In this document: positions 1 to 10,729 of the stretch, piece after piece
Numbering within the stretch: the stretch's first letter is position 1
Layout: each line of letters begins with the position of its first letter
Origin: Cryobacterium adonitolivorans
Lineage (GTDB): Bacteria > Actinomycetota > Actinomycetes > Actinomycetales > Microbacteriaceae
DNA: 64,000 bases
Assembly (NCBI RefSeq): GCF_004402695.1
Contig: NZ_SOFL01000036.1
Coordinates: 150,393-214,392, forward strand
Direction of reading: 5' to 3'
Program-made: the position numbers and the translations under genes
Notes under the pieces: generated by a model
What the model was told of the DNA's origin: nothing
Databases searched by the model: none
Seen by the model: the letters and a program-made list of their open reading frames with translations, nothing else

Positions 1-717
1 ATCGATCCGGACAACGGGTTCGATCTGATCGTGCTCAGCGTCGGGCATCATCGTCTCGCCGAGGCATCCGCATTCCTGGCTCCCCTAATCGGCGATGCCA
101 CCGTGCTCGTGTTCGGCAATCTTTGGGAGGAGCCACTCGCCGCGGTCGCGCCGCTTCCGTCCGATCGAGTGGTGTTCGGGTTTCCGCAGGCGGGCGGCGG
201 TTTTCTCGAGGACGGCGTGCTGTGGGGCGCCCTGTTGCCCTCCGTGATCATCGGCACTACTGATGCCTCACCGAGCGCTCGCGAGCAGGAAGTGATGTCG
301 GTCTTCCTGGAGGTGGGTCTCGCCGTGCGGCAGGAAACGGACATGCGAGGGTGGCTGTGGATCCACTTCATCGCAGACGCCGGCATGTTCACGCAGGCAA
401 TGCAGAGCGGATCGCTCGCGAACATGATCGGAGACCGTCGAGCACTACGCGAGGCATTCCTGACCGGCCGCGAGCTGCTTCCCGTTCTCGAGGCTCGAGG
501 CGTCGACCTCCGTCGACACGGCGCCGTACTCCTGCCGTTCCGGCGGCCCCTCCTCGTGGCCGTTGCGCTCGCCTGGGCGTCGCGGCTGATCCCGATCGCT
601 CGGCGAAGTCTCGCGGCCCACACCGATCCGAACACCCCGGAAGAACGCGCCGTGATCGACGACACACTGCGCGAAGCCCGACGACTCGGCATCCCCACCC
701 CACGCCTCGAGCGCTGA
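1..717 (+). CDS. Ketopantoate reductase-like (PanE/ApbA family) protein, 5' end cut by window edge
   Basis: The frame is open from base 1, so the N-terminal NADPH-binding part is outside the window. The visible 238 residues begin with the end of a Rossmann fold (FDLIVLSVGHHRL), then the GFPQAGG segment typical of PanE-like proteins, and a helical C-terminal substrate-binding domain. The family reduces 2-dehydropantoate to pantoate, but many paralogues beside transporters have unknown substrates. It lies 58 bp upstream of an MMPL exporter on the same strand, so an accessory role is as likely as pantothenate synthesis. The family call is fair; the substrate is unknown. Confidence 0.6.
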   Translation: MDPDNGFDLIVLSVGHHRLAEASAFLAPLIGDATVLVFGNLWEEPLAAVAPLPSDRVVFGFPQAGGGFLEDGVLWGALLPSVIIGTTDASPSAREQEVMSVFLEVGLAVRQETDMRGWLWIHFIADAGMFTQAMQSGSLANMIGDRRALREAFLTGRELLPVLEARGVDLRRHGAVLLPFRRPLLVAVALAWASRLIPIARRSLAAHTDPNTPEERAVIDDTLREARRLGIPTPRLER

Positions 718-775
718 ATCTCTGCATTTTCAGCTGCGTCTCTACCCCAACCAAGAACTAAGACAGGACACTCGC

Positions 776-3130
776 ATGGCAATTCTTCTCCAGCGTTTAG
801 GCCTCTTTTCCGCACGGCGTCGATGGTGGGTGATCGTGGCATGGATCACCATTTTGGCAGGGGTTGCGTCCGCTTACGCGACCGCTGGCGGCGCCCTCTC
901 GTCGTCGTTCTCAATTCCCGGGACACCGGCTCAGAAGGTCAACGACCAGCTCGCAGAAGCCTTCGCGAGCGCCAGTGGTGGCACCGGACAGATCGTATTC
1001 TCGACGCGCGACGGGGAGGAGTTCACGCCGGCGCAACAATCGTCCATCGCTGATGCTCTAGACAGGGCCAGCAAGGTCGACGGGGTCAGCGGCACGATCA
1101 ACCCCTTCGATGCCGCCAAGCAGCGGGATGCAGCCGCCGAACAACTGGCTGCCGCCGAAGCTCAGCTATCCGCGGCTACGGCGATGCCCGGTCTTCAGGC
1201 GCAAGAGATCGACGACCAGCAACGACTCCTGGCAGCGGCGTCCGGCGTCAAGAGCCTCTCGACAGACGGAAATACTGGCATTGCAACTGTAATCTTCACG
1301 GACGCGGCCGCCGACATCACACCCTCAGAGCTTGCCGTTGTCAGGGAAGCCGTCGACCAGCAGAAAATCGACGGCGTCGCTGTCGAATTCGACGCCGCCC
1401 TTGCCGACCCCGGTGGCCCTCCTGGCGCGACAGAGGTCATCGGCGTCGTCATCGCTGCCATCGTGTTGTTCATCATGCTGGGTTCGATGATCGCCGCCGG
1501 ATTGCCCCTTATCGCGGCCGTTGTCGGGGTCGGGGTCGGAGCCCTCGGCGTCCTGTCCTTCTCCGGCGTCGTGGAACAGACCGAGACCACCCCGATCCTG
1601 GGCCTGATGCTCGGACTCGCCGTCGGCATCGACTACTCGCTCTTCATCCTGCACCGCCACCGCCAGAACCTTCGCGCCGGGATACCGCTGCGGAAATCCA
1701 TCGGACTCGCAACAGGAACCTCGGGCACCGCGGTATTCTTTGCCGGCGTCACCGTGATCATCGTGCTCGCCGCCCTCAACATCACCGGCATCGGTTTCCT
1801 CGGCTTGATGGGAACAGCGGGAGCAGTTTGCGTCGCGATCGCCGTCCTCGTGGCCCTGACGCTCACGCCCGCGATGCTCGCCCTCGCCGGCACCAAGGTC
1901 CTTCCTAAGAAGGAACGACATCTCATCAGTTTGAACGAGAGCGCTCCAGATAGCGCGCCCCACGATCAGCCTCAGCTGACGGTCAAAAAACCCCGCAGAG
2001 ACGGCAACATCGGGACCCGTCACCCCGTGATCGTCATCGTGGGCGGCCTGATCGTGATGCTCGTCCTCGCCCTCCCCGCGATGAACCTCCGGCTTGCACT
2101 ACCGGACGCGGGATCACAGCCGGCGACGTCAACCCAGTACAAGGCGTACACGCAGATCGGCGACGCTTTCGGAGCCGGCATGAACGGGCCCATCCTCGTC
2201 GTCGCCAATGTACCCAGCACGACCAGCCCGAGCGAACTGACTCGTATCGAGGCCGACCTCGCCGATCAACTCATGGGCATCCCGAACGTTACCGCGACAG
2301 CGCTCGGCGGCGCCTCGGATGACAACCGAACGCTTATCTATCAGGTCATCCCGAAACAAGGCCCCTCAGCAGCTTCCACGGAGCAACTCGTGAAAGACCT
2401 CCGCGCATTCTCGCCTGAACTCGCGACAAGCTCAGACGTGACCATCGGCGTCACCGGGCTGACCGCGATCAACATAGACATCTCTACCAAACTCGGCAGC
2501 GCGCTACCCCTGTATCTCACGGTCGTCCTGGGACTCTCTATTCTGATCATGATCCTGGTGTTCCGATCCATCCTGATTCCCGTAGTCGCGACCGCCGGGT
2601 TCCTCCTGAGCATCCTGGCTACCCTCGGCACGGTAACCGCAGTGCTCCAGTACGGATGGGGGCTGTCCCTGCTCGGCCTGCACACCCCCACACCGGTACT
2701 CAGCATCCTCCCAACCCTTCTGGTCGGAATCGTCTTCGGCCTCGCCATGGACTACCAACTCTTCCTCGTCTCAGGGATGCGCGAAGCACACGTTCACGGC
2801 AAGAACGCGAAAGACGCCGTACGAGCCGGAATCAATACGTCCAGGTCGGTGATTACAGCAGCTGCGATCATCATGATCGGCGTCTTCGGCGGCTTCGCTC
2901 TTTCAGAAAGTGCGACCATCACGCCCGTCGGTCTCGGCCTCGCTCTCGGGGTTCTCATCGACGCGTTCCTCGTGCGGATGCTGCTCGTACCAGCAACCAT
3001 GACCCTGCTGGGCGAAGCGGCCTGGTGGATGCCCAAATGGCTAAACAAGATCCTGCCCAATGTCGATGTGGAAGGCAGCCAACTGGAGCAGCAGACACAC
3101 ACGGAGGTACGCATCCCGATTCACGCCTGA
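776..3130 (+). CDS. MMPL-family RND-type membrane exporter
   Basis: A 784-residue integral membrane protein with the duplicated MMPL architecture: an N-terminal membrane helix (residues 15-35), a soluble extracytoplasmic domain (about 40-215), a helical bundle with the motif GIDYSLFILHRHR near residue 283, then a second copy with an external loop (about 450-575) and FGLAMDYQLFLV near residue 655. The Asp-Tyr pair in each half is the presumed proton-relay site. The family exports lipids, siderophores or hydrophobic drugs by proton antiport; the substrate here is not readable. It follows the PanE-like gene and no TetR regulator is visible in the window. Composition is slightly less GC-biased than the metabolic genes. 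Confidence 0.85.
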   Translation: MAILLQRLGLFSARRRWWVIVAWITILAGVASAYATAGGALSSSFSIPGTPAQKVNDQLAEAFASASGGTGQIVFSTRDGEEFTPAQQSSIADALDRASKVDGVSGTINPFDAAKQRDAAAEQLAAAEAQLSAATAMPGLQAQEIDDQQRLLAAASGVKSLSTDGNTGIATVIFTDAAADITPSELAVVREAVDQQKIDGVAVEFDAALADPGGPPGATEVIGVVIAAIVLFIMLGSMIAAGLPLIAAVVGVGVGALGVLSFSGVVEQTETTPILGLMLGLAVGIDYSLFILHRHRQNLRAGIPLRKSIGLATGTSGTAVFFAGVTVIIVLAALNITGIGFLGLMGTAGAVCVAIAVLVALTLTPAMLALAGTKVLPKKERHLISLNESAPDSAPHDQPQLTVKKPRRDGNIGTRHPVIVIVGGLIVMLVLALPAMNLRLALPDAGSQPATSTQYKAYTQIGDAFGAGMNGPILVVANVPSTTSPSELTRIEADLADQLMGIPNVTATALGGASDDNRTLIYQVIPKQGPSAASTEQLVKDLRAFSPELATSSDVTIGVTGLTAINIDISTKLGSALPLYLTVVLGLSILIMILVFRSILIPVVATAGFLLSILATLGTVTAVLQYGWGLSLLGLHTPTPVLSILPTLLVGIVFGLAMDYQLFLVSGMREAHVHGKNAKDAVRAGINTSRSVITAAAIIMIGVFGGFALSESATITPVGLGLALGVLIDAFLVRMLLVPATMTLLGEAAWWMPKWLNKILPNVDVEGSQLEQQTHTEVRIPIHA

Positions 3131-3386
3131 GGATCAATCCGGTCACCTCTATGCTGACCGAAGTCGCCTCGATGGCGGAAATGCGACGCTAAACCGTCAC
3201 ACGACTTGAACCAGTCGAAACGCCCGGGCAACGCACCAGTCATTTCCGCCATCGAACGCTCGCCGGACAGAATCGACTACGAGGGAGCGCAACAGGAGCA
3301 GGTCTACGCTTGCGGCCGCCTGTCAATCGACGAAATGTGGGAGTACACGGGAACCGTAGGTATTCGCTTCCTCGTAGGGGACATCG
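3131..3386. other. Non-coding stretch after the MMPL gene
   Basis: About 250 bp without a convincing gene. Short frames exist on both strands but none has a good ribosome site plus a recognisable protein. Together with the excisionase-like fragment that follows, it looks like the worn edge of an insertion beside tRNA-Gln. Confidence 0.4.
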
Positions 3387-3557
3387 CTATCGCGGAGGAA
3401 GCCGGCGGTCGCCAATGTCGTACCGCACGTGCCGGCCGAGCTTTAGGTACGGCGGCCCTGTATGAGTCAGGCGCCAGTCTTCCAGCGTTCGCTCGGGCAG
3501 TCGGAGCATCTCCGCAAGTTCCTGCTGGGTGAGAAACGTCGAAGTGATCAGAGTCAT
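3387..3557 (-). pseudogene. Excisionase-like HTH (MerR/HTH_17) protein, truncated
   Basis: A 56-residue frame beginning MTLITSTFLTQQELAEML and continuing through LPERTLEDWRLTHTGPPYLK and GRHVRYDIGD. This is the winged-helix DNA-binding domain of excisionase/AlpA-like proteins (HTH_17). Intact members continue after VRYD with a helix such as VEAWL; here the frame changes to RRLPPR and stops, so the C-terminus is lost. An ATG 9 bp upstream (3566) would add MDA. It points towards tRNA-Gln about 200 bp away, as expected for a relic of an element integrated at that tRNA. Function is probably lost. Confidence 0.5.
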
Positions 3558-3762
3558 CGCGTCCATACCCAGAAGGTGCGCGCACGAAGCCGTGGGCAGC
3601 CCGACTGGTTCAGGACGTGCCCGTATCAGCCCGTGCAGTAGGACACCACAGCACCCCTTAGAGAGCGTTACTGGGCCGTTTCTGGTCACAGAGGCTGTTT
3701 GAGGCCTTGACGGGAGGAGGGGCGATGGGCTGTTTCGCCGCGGAATCCTGCGCCTGTTACTG

Positions 3763-3834
3763 CTGGGGTACCTGGACTCGAACCAAGAACAAATGAACCA
3801 GAATCATCCGTGTTGCCAATTACACCATACCCCA
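3763..3834 (-). tRNA. tRNA-Gln (anticodon CTG)
   Basis: The reverse strand folds as a cloverleaf: acceptor TGGGGTA/TACCCCA, discriminator G, D arm with AATTGGC, anticodon stem GATGA/TCATT closing the loop TTCTGGT with anticodon CTG (reads CAG), and T loop TTCGAGTC. The 3' CCA is not fully encoded (GCA follows). It sits downstream of gltX on the same strand. Confidence 0.93.
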
Positions 3835-3869
3835 ATGGCGATGTCCGAGGACCGCGCCGAAAAGTAACT

Positions 3870-4907
3870 CTATCCCACTCCGGGGCGACCAGCCAAATTG
3901 ACTGGCGGGTGTGTCGCGAGCGGGCCGAGGAGATCGCGGTTGATGGCCACGGCGGCGCGGGTGCCCTCGCCGGCGGAGATAAGTAACTGCTCCGGACCGG
4001 GCGGGGTGGTGTCTCCAGCGGCGTACAGCCCGGACACCGAGGTGCGGCCCTGGGCGTCGACGACGAGCAGGCCGGCGGCATCCGTGGCCGGGTTCAGCGC
4101 AGCCGCAAAGGTTGCCGCGGCCTCGTACCTGGGGCGCACAAAACCCCCCTCCCTGGCCACGAACTCGCCGTCGCCGACCTGGATGCCGGTCATGGCACCG
4201 CGCTCCCCCACCACGTCGGTGAGCGGACGCCGGTCGACCCGGATGCCGCGCGAGGCGAGCCCGGCCTCGTCGGCCTCGGTGACACGGCCGACGCCGTTGG
4301 TGAAGACGATCAGGTCGGCGGTCCACTGCGAGATGAGCAGGGCGTGTTCAGCGAGGTCGTCGGTCTCACCGATCAGGGCCAGGGCCCGGTCGGCTTCTTC
4401 GTAGCCGTCGCAGGCGATGCAGCTGTGCAGGTTGGTGCCATACCAGGCGCGAATACTCGGCAGCGCCGGCAGCGTCTCGGCCAGGCCGGTGGCGATGAGC
4501 ACGGTTCGCGCCGCCACCACGCGGTTTTTCTCTCCGCGCATGCCCTTGGTGGACACGGTGAACCGTGCCGCGCCGTCGCCGGGCAGCTGCTCGACGGAGC
4601 GCACCAGGCCCACGTGGAACTCGGCGGACGGGTAGGCCTCGTACTCCTCGCGGCCAATGCGTCGCAGCTCCAGCGGCGGCACACCGTCGCGGGTGATGAA
4701 GCCGTGCGAGCGCAGCGTGGCGGAGTGCCGGGGCCGGTTGCTGTCGATCATCAGGGTGCGGCGGCGGGCGCGCACGAGGCTGAGGCCGGCGGCGAGCCCG
4801 GCCGGTCCGGCGCCGATGATGACGACGTCGTACGGCGCCACACCGGCCCCGGCAGCGGAATCGCTGCCGGGGCCCGTGGCGGCACTCAACGGGCCATCGG
4901 TCGTCAT
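3870..4907 (-). CDS. Thioredoxin reductase-like NAD(P)/FAD-dependent oxidoreductase
   Basis: A 345-residue flavoprotein with an N-terminal FAD-binding motif ([14 protein letters not shown], about residues 28-41), a central [10 protein letters not shown] motif holding a Cys163-x-x-Cys166 pair, and a C-terminal FAD motif [13 protein letters not shown]. The CxxC pair and overall order match the TrxR-like disulfide/dithiol oxidoreductase family. The disulfide substrate is unknown; it could be a small-molecule thiol. The second nucleotide-binding segment ([14 protein letters not shown]) lacks a standard GxGxxG, so the pyridine nucleotide site is divergent. Its start ATG overlaps the gltX stop by 4 bp, implying translational coupling. 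Confidence 0.8.
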   Translation of the reverse strand: MTTDGPLSAATGPGSDSAAGAGVAPYDVVIIGAGPAGLAAGLSLVRARRRTLMIDSNRPRHSATLRSHGFITRDGVPPLELRRIGREEYEAYPSAEFHVGLVRSVEQLPGDGAARFTVSTKGMRGEKNRVVAARTVLIATGLAETLPALPSIRAWYGTNLHSCIACDGYEEADRALALIGETDDLAEHALLISQWTADLIVFTNGVGRVTEADEAGLASRGIRVDRRPLTDVVGERGAMTGIQVGDGEFVAREGGFVRPRYEAAATFAAALNPATDAAGLLVVDAQGRTSVSGLYAAGDTTPPGPEQLLISAGEGTRAAVAINRDLLGPLATHPPVNLAGRPGVG

Positions 4908-6424
4908 GACACCAGGGTCGCCGAGAGCCGATCCAGGCGAGCCAGCGTGTCGGTCCGGCCGAGGATCTCCATCGACTCGAACAGCGGCGGCGAGATCTTG
5001 CGACCCGACACGGCAACACGCAGGGGGCCGAACGCCACCCGCGGCTTGAGGCCGAGGCCGTCGATCAGCGTCTCGGTGAGGGTGCTGTGAACGAGCTCAT
5101 GGGTCCACTCCGCTTCGGGAATGCTCCGCAGTGCCGTCGTGGACGCGGTAAGAATCTCGGCAGCGTTCTGCGGGAGAGAGGCGAGCGCATCCGGCTGGTG
5201 CTCGAGCATGTCGGCGCTCTGGAACAGGAAGCCGAGCATATCCGGCGTCTCGCCGAGCAGTGCGATGCGCTCCTGCACGAGCGGGGCGGCGGCGGTGAGG
5301 ATGGCCTGCTCGGTGTCGCTGAGCGGCTCGGTGAGCACGCCCGCCTTCACCAGGTAGGGAACCACGCGCACGGCGAAGTCGGCCGGCTCGAGCAGGCGGA
5401 TGTGGTCGCCGTTGAGCGATTCGGCCTTCTTGAGGTCGAAGCGGGCGGGGTTGGGGTTCACGTCGACGACGTCGAACGCGGCGATCATCTCCTCGATGGA
5501 GAACACGTCGCGGTCGTGGGTGAGGGACCAGCCCAGCAGGGACAAGTAGTTCACCAGGCCCTCGGGAATGAAGCCGCGCTCGCGGTGCAGGAACAGATTC
5601 GACTCCGGGTCCCGCTTGGAGAGCTTCTTGTTCTTGTCACCCATCACGTAGGGCAAGTGGCCGAAGCGCGGCACAAAAGTGGTGATTCCGATGTCGATGA
5701 GCGCGTGGTACAGCGCGATCTGACGGGGCGTGGAGGAGAGCAGGTCTTCGCCGCGCAGCACATGGGTGACGCCCATCAGGGCGTCGTCGACGGGGTTCAC
5801 GAACGGGTAAAGCGGATGTCCGTTGGGCCGCACCACGACGAAGTCGCTGAACGAGCCGGCCGGGAAGGTGATCTCGCCGCGCACCAGGTCGTCGAAGGAG
5901 AGCTCGGTGTCTGGCACCTTGAGGCGGAGCGCGGGCTCGCGGCCCTCGGCGCGGAAGGCGGCCTTCTGCTCGTCGGTGAGGTCGCGCTCGTAGTTGTCGT
6001 AGCCGAGCTTGGCGTCGCGGCCGAGCTTGATGTTGCGTTCGGCGATCTCCTCGCCGGTGGCGAAGCTCTCGTAGATGTGGCCGGACTCGATGAGCTTGGC
6101 GATCACATCGCGGTAGATGTCGTAGCGCTGGGACTGGCGGTACGGCTCGTTGGGTCCGCCGGCTTCCACGCCCTCGTCCCAGTCCAGGCGCAGCCAGCGC
6201 ATCGCGTCCAGGAGCTGGGTGAAGCTCTCCTCGCTGTCGCGGGCCGCGTCGGTGTCCTCCACGCGGAAGATGAATTTACCCCCGGTGTGCCGGGCGTATG
6301 CCCAGTTGAACAGGGCCGTACGGATCAGGCCGACGTGGGGCGTTCCGGTGGGCGAGGGGCAGAACCGCACGCGCACATCAGTGCCGGTGGCGGTCGAGAA
6401 CGGGTGTGCTGTTGTAGTAGACAT
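4904..6424 (-). CDS. gltX: Glutamyl-tRNA synthetase
   Basis: 506 residues, normal for a discriminating or non-discriminating bacterial GluRS. The class I signatures are clear: the HIGH-type motif PHVG (residues 29-32) after RFCPSPTGT, and the KMSKS-type motif KLSKR (about residues 266-270). It charges tRNA-Glu with glutamate in the cytosol. In actinobacteria lacking GlnRS, GluRS also forms Glu-tRNA-Gln for GatCAB amidation, which fits the tRNA-Gln gene just downstream (inference). The TrxR-like gene overlaps its stop; a LysR gene ends 7 bp upstream of its start on the same strand. Confidence 0.97.
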   Translation of the reverse strand: MSTTTAHPFSTATGTDVRVRFCPSPTGTPHVGLIRTALFNWAYARHTGGKFIFRVEDTDAARDSEESFTQLLDAMRWLRLDWDEGVEAGGPNEPYRQSQRYDIYRDVIAKLIESGHIYESFATGEEIAERNIKLGRDAKLGYDNYERDLTDEQKAAFRAEGREPALRLKVPDTELSFDDLVRGEITFPAGSFSDFVVVRPNGHPLYPFVNPVDDALMGVTHVLRGEDLLSSTPRQIALYHALIDIGITTFVPRFGHLPYVMGDKNKKLSKRDPESNLFLHRERGFIPEGLVNYLSLLGWSLTHDRDVFSIEEMIAAFDVVDVNPNPARFDLKKAESLNGDHIRLLEPADFAVRVVPYLVKAGVLTEPLSDTEQAILTAAAPLVQERIALLGETPDMLGFLFQSADMLEHQPDALASLPQNAAEILTASTTALRSIPEAEWTHELVHSTLTETLIDGLGLKPRVAFGPLRVAVSGRKISPPLFESMEILGRTDTLARLDRLSATLVS

Positions 6425-6431
6425 ACTGTTG

Positions 6432-7427
6432 TCATCCTATCGAGGGTGTGCCGCGTTCCAACCTCGAAGTGAGCGAAGCCTGCAGCGACCAGGGCGCCGC
6501 GTCGATCTCGCCGATGGCCCGGATGGTGGCCGCCACCGCCGGAATCGACTCCGCCCCCTCGGTTCCGACCAGGTGAATCGTGCGGAAGTCGCCGCCCGTC
6601 GTGGGCCGGGCCACGATGCCCGCTGGCAGCGGCGACGCCGCGATGGCCAGGGCGGGCACGAGCGCCACGCCAAGGCCCGCCGCGACCATGCCGAACACGG
6701 CCACGACGTTGTCGGTCTCGTAGGAGATGCTCGGGCTGAACCCGCTGCGGGTGGCGAGGTCGAGCAGGTGGGCTCGGCAGCGCGGGCAGCCGCCGATCCA
6801 CTGCTCCGCGGCCAGCAGGGCCAGGTCGATGCGGTCGCGGCCGGCGAGGGGGTGCTCGCGGGGCACGACCACGAGCATCTCGTCGCGCCAAAGCGGCACG
6901 ACGGTGAGTCCCTGGGCGCTCTGCCGGTGTGGGTCGGCCTGGTCGCCCGTGTAGCTGAAGGTGATCGCGAGGTCGGCGGCCTGGTCGCGCACGGCCCTCA
7001 CGGCCTCCGGCGGCTCGGCCTCGACGTAGTTCAGCTGCACGCCGGGGTGCCGCTGGGAGAGACCGCGCAGCAGGGTGGGGATCACCGTGGCCGAGGCGGA
7101 GGGGAACGCGGCGAGGGTCACCCGGCCGCTGCGGAGGCCCACCAGGTCGCTGAGTTCGCCCGCCGCCGCATCCAACGCCTGGGTCACGGTGGCCGCGTGC
7201 CGGGCCAGGATGCGGCCGGCCTCGGTGAGCCGCACGCCGCGGCCGGCCTTGGCCACCAGCGGCATGCCCAGGCGAGCCTCGAGCCGTTTGAGGTGCTGGC
7301 TCACGGCCGGCTGGCTGTAGCCGAGCGAGCGGGCTGCGGCCGTGATCGAGCCCAGCTCGTTGATGCGGTGCACGATGCGCAGCGCGTGGGAATCTACATC
7401 GAGTGCACGTTGAACATTTTCGGGCAT
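6432..7427 (-). CDS. LysR-family transcriptional regulator
   Basis: 331 residues with the usual LysR layout: N-terminal winged helix-turn-helix ([21 protein letters not shown], about residues 38-58) and a C-terminal periplasmic-binding-protein-like effector domain. The end is followed after 7 bp by gltX. It is transcribed away from a class V aminotransferase gene, the classic arrangement for a LysR regulator and its target. A 16-bp perfect palindrome covers its start codon and a T-N11-A box lies just upstream (separate entries), suggesting autoregulation and control of the aminotransferase. The effector is unknown. Confidence 0.9.
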   Translation of the reverse strand: MPENVQRALDVDSHALRIVHRINELGSITAAARSLGYSQPAVSQHLKRLEARLGMPLVAKAGRGVRLTEAGRILARHAATVTQALDAAAGELSDLVGLRSGRVTLAAFPSASATVIPTLLRGLSQRHPGVQLNYVEAEPPEAVRAVRDQAADLAITFSYTGDQADPHRQSAQGLTVVPLWRDEMLVVVPREHPLAGRDRIDLALLAAEQWIGGCPRCRAHLLDLATRSGFSPSISYETDNVVAVFGMVAAGLGVALVPALAIAASPLPAGIVARPTTGGDFRTIHLVGTEGAESIPAVAATIRAIGEIDAAPWSLQASLTSRLERGTPSIG

Positions 7428-7434
7428 GCCCGAA
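7419..7434. promoter_or_regulatory. Perfect 16-bp palindrome over the LysR start codon
   Basis: TTCGGGCATGCCCGAA reads the same on both strands and contains the start codon of the LysR gene. A protein bound here would block initiation of that gene; likely an autoregulatory or secondary operator (inference). Confidence 0.45.
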
Positions 7435-7436
7435 TC

Positions 7437-7451
7437 ATAACGAGCAGTTAT
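7437..7451. promoter_or_regulatory. Candidate LysR operator (T-N11-A box)
   Basis: ATAACGAGCAGTTAT is an inverted repeat with 5-bp arms and the T-N11-A spacing expected of LysR-type binding sites. It sits between the divergent LysR and aminotransferase genes, 10 bp upstream of the LysR start. Confidence 0.5.
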
Positions 7452-7508
7452 CTAATTGATCGAGGACTGGGCATTGCCGAATGGATCGATGGAGGCAACG
7501 CTGGGTGG

Positions 7509-8675
7509 ATGCGATCGACCGTTCCACCCTCAGCTCCAGCCTCGGCGCCGTCTCCAGCTCTGTCCTCGGCACCGGCACCGGCACTGACCATGGCCGAGGC
7601 GCAGGCCGCCTACTCCCCTACGAGCACGCGTTATCTGGCCGCGTGCACCGCGGGGTTGCCCACCCTGGACACCGTGCGGGCGCTCCGCGAGGACGCCGAC
7701 ACCTGGGGCAACGGCCTGGCCTCCCCGGCGCACTATCAGGTCGAAGTCGACCGGGCCCGCGCTCTCTACGCCGGACTGGTCGGGGTGGGCACCGACCGGG
7801 TGGCCGTTGGGTCGCAGGCATCGGTCATGGCGGCCGTGCTGGCCGCATCCGTGCCCGCGGGCCGCGAGGTCGTGTGCATTGATGGGGACTTCACGTCGAT
7901 GGTCTTCCCGTTCCTGCAGCAAGAGCACCGAGGAATCACGGTGCGCCACGTACCGTTGGCCCAGCTCGCGGCCTCGCTCACCGAGCGCACCTGGCTGGTC
8001 GTCTTCTCGCTGGTGCAGTCCGCAACCGGCGAGATCGCGGACGCGCCGGCCATCCGGGCCGCGGCCGCCGCGGTGGGAGCATTCACGCTCTGCGACACGA
8101 CGCAGTCCACCGGCTGGCTACCCGTGCACGCCGACGACTTCGATGCCACGATCTGCCACGCCTACAAGTGGCTGGGCGCACCGCGCGGTGCGGCATTCCT
8201 CACCGTGCTGCCCGCCCTGGCGGCGGTGCTGCGCCCCGTGCAGGCCGGCTGGTTCGCGGGCGACGACCCGTGGGCATCTTGTTATGGCCCCACCATGACC
8301 CTGGCGACGGATGCCCGACGCTTCGACGTGTCGCCGGCCTGGCCCGCCTGGGTGGGCACGCGGGTGGCTCTCGAGTTCTTCGCAACACTGGACCCGGCCA
8401 CCGTGTACGCCCACGACACCGGCCTGGGCAATGCGCTCTGCGCCGGGCTCGGGCTGCCCGTGAACAACCAGGCCATCGTCACGTGGGCCGACCCCGCCGG
8501 CATCGACCTGGCCCGCCTCACCGCCGCCGGCATCACCGCCTCCGGCCGGGCCGGCCGCGCCCGCGTGGGCTTCCACCTCTGGAACGACTCCTCCGACGTG
8601 GATGCCGTGCTAGCGGCCCTCGCCCAGCCCCAGTCTCGCGAACTGCGACTTAAGCCCCAGAATCTCGTGACGTGA
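7509..8675 (+). CDS. Class V aminotransferase-fold PLP enzyme
   Basis: 388 residues from the ATG at 7509, which has GGAGG at 7491-7495 upstream (a long spacing). Another in-frame ATG at 7590 (MAEAQAAYSP) would drop a low-complexity Ala/Pro/Ser leader and leave 361 residues; the body of the fold begins there. The PLP lysine is in CHAYKWLGAPRG, and LCDTTQSTGWLPV gives the cofactor-stacking region. This family includes cysteine desulfurases, kynureninases and serine-pyruvate aminotransferases; it resembles the IscS/SufS-like group, but the substrate is not identifiable. It is divergent from a LysR gene that probably controls it. Confidence 0.75.
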   Translation: MRSTVPPSAPASAPSPALSSAPAPALTMAEAQAAYSPTSTRYLAACTAGLPTLDTVRALREDADTWGNGLASPAHYQVEVDRARALYAGLVGVGTDRVAVGSQASVMAAVLAASVPAGREVVCIDGDFTSMVFPFLQQEHRGITVRHVPLAQLAASLTERTWLVVFSLVQSATGEIADAPAIRAAAAAVGAFTLCDTTQSTGWLPVHADDFDATICHAYKWLGAPRGAAFLTVLPALAAVLRPVQAGWFAGDDPWASCYGPTMTLATDARRFDVSPAWPAWVGTRVALEFFATLDPATVYAHDTGLGNALCAGLGLPVNNQAIVTWADPAGIDLARLTAAGITASGRAGRARVGFHLWNDSSDVDAVLAALAQPQSRELRLKPQNLVT

Positions 8676-8738
8676 GGTGCTTAGCTCACGGTTCGCGGAT
8701 GGGGTGGGCTGGGTGGGGTGAGCCGGGCCTCGGGCGGG

Positions 8739-9443
8739 CTACTTCTGGGCGGCCACCGCGTCGATGATCGCGCTGGCCAGCTTCACGGAAGACGCCGGGT
8801 TCTGGCCCGTGTAGAGGTTGCGGTCGATCTCGATGTGCTCGGCGAAGGAGGCACCCTCGACGAAGTCGGCACCGAGCTCGACCAGGCGAGCCTGCACGAG
8901 CCACTTGGCCTTCGGGGCGAGTCCGCCCAGGGCCTCTTCGGCGTCGGTGAAACCGGTCATGCGGTAGGCCAGGAACGGCCAGGTGCCGTCGGCGGCCGTC
9001 GCGGCCAGTAGCGCGGCCGGGGCGTGGCACAGCACGCCGAGGATCCGACCGGATGCGATGGTGTCGGTCATGATCTGGCCACTGGTGGCGTCGACCGCGA
9101 GGTCCTCCATGGGGCCGTGTCCACCGGGATAGAAGACCACGTCGTAGTCGGCAACAGTGACGTCATCGAGCGATGCCGGGCTCTTCAGTGCGGGCATCGA
9201 GCCGAGGTAGCTGCGGAGCTCGGTGGAGCGCTCCTCGCCCCCGGTGGCCCCGGCGACCAGGCTGCCCTCGTCGACGGTGGGCGCGATGCCCTGAGGGGTG
9301 GCGATGGTGATCGACCAGCCGGCCTCGGTGAAGAGGCGGTGCGGCTCGGCAAGTTCCTCGGCCCAGTACCCGGTGGGGTGCAGGGTGCCATCGTTGAGGG
9401 TCCAGTGGTCAGCGGCGCTGACGACGAAGAGTACGGAAGTCAT
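8739..9443 (-). CDS. DJ-1/PfpI (Hsp31-like) family protein
   Basis: 234 residues of the type 1 glutamine amidotransferase-like fold. The elbow nucleophile lies in GVLCHAPAAL, the supporting acid in the YPGGHGPMEDL segment. Size and the conserved Tyr/His-rich N-terminus fit the Hsp31/YhbO-type glyoxalase III and deglycase-like group, which detoxifies methylglyoxal or acts as a stress chaperone. It is the second gene of a probable two-gene unit, 48 bp after the MDR reductase, which suggests a shared role in reactive carbonyl defence under the divergent TetR regulator. Confidence 0.85.
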   Translation of the reverse strand: MTSVLFVVSAADHWTLNDGTLHPTGYWAEELAEPHRLFTEAGWSITIATPQGIAPTVDEGSLVAGATGGEERSTELRSYLGSMPALKSPASLDDVTVADYDVVFYPGGHGPMEDLAVDATSGQIMTDTIASGRILGVLCHAPAALLAATAADGTWPFLAYRMTGFTDAEEALGGLAPKAKWLVQARLVELGADFVEGASFAEHIEIDRNLYTGQNPASSVKLASAIIDAVAAQK

Positions 9444-9491
9444 AGTTTCTCCAGTGGCGAATTCAGTAACGATACGGAAAGGGCAGTGAGC

Positions 9492-10532
<1,041 letters not shown>

Positions 10533-10612
10533 GAGAAGAATCCTTACTGTTCGCGGTCGGTGCCGGGGCGTTCGTGGCGTCCCTGTTTCAACGGATCGTT
10601 TTCTGCACCGAT

Positions 10613-10650
10613 CGTTTTACTATAGCCGGGCTATCGGTTATAGTGAAACG
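10613..10650. promoter_or_regulatory. Candidate TetR operator between divergent genes
   Basis: Inverted repeat with 12-bp arms CGTTTTACTATA and TATAGTGAAACG (11 of 12 positions complementary) separated by 14 bp. It lies in the 197-bp gap between the MDR reductase and the TetR gene, in an AT-richer patch that could also hold the promoters. The regulator next door is the obvious ligand (inference). Confidence 0.65.
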
Positions 10651-10729
10651 AACGGTACAGAACATTCACAGCATCACCGCTCGCAACACCCACGGACCAG
10701 ACGTCAGCGGGACGGAAGGCAGGCAGCTC

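Noticed and set aside
3206..3532. 108-residue plus-strand frame over the excisionase fragment
   Set aside because: No family features, no ribosome site; the opposite strand reads as a clear HTH domain.
5087..6472. 461-residue plus-strand frame
   Set aside because: Antisense shadow of gltX; Gly/Val/Glu-rich composition typical of reversed high-GC genes.
10574..10729. Longer TetR start at 10574
   Set aside because: The extension would encode the operator region and lacks TetR-like residues; ATG 10730 has a good ribosome site.
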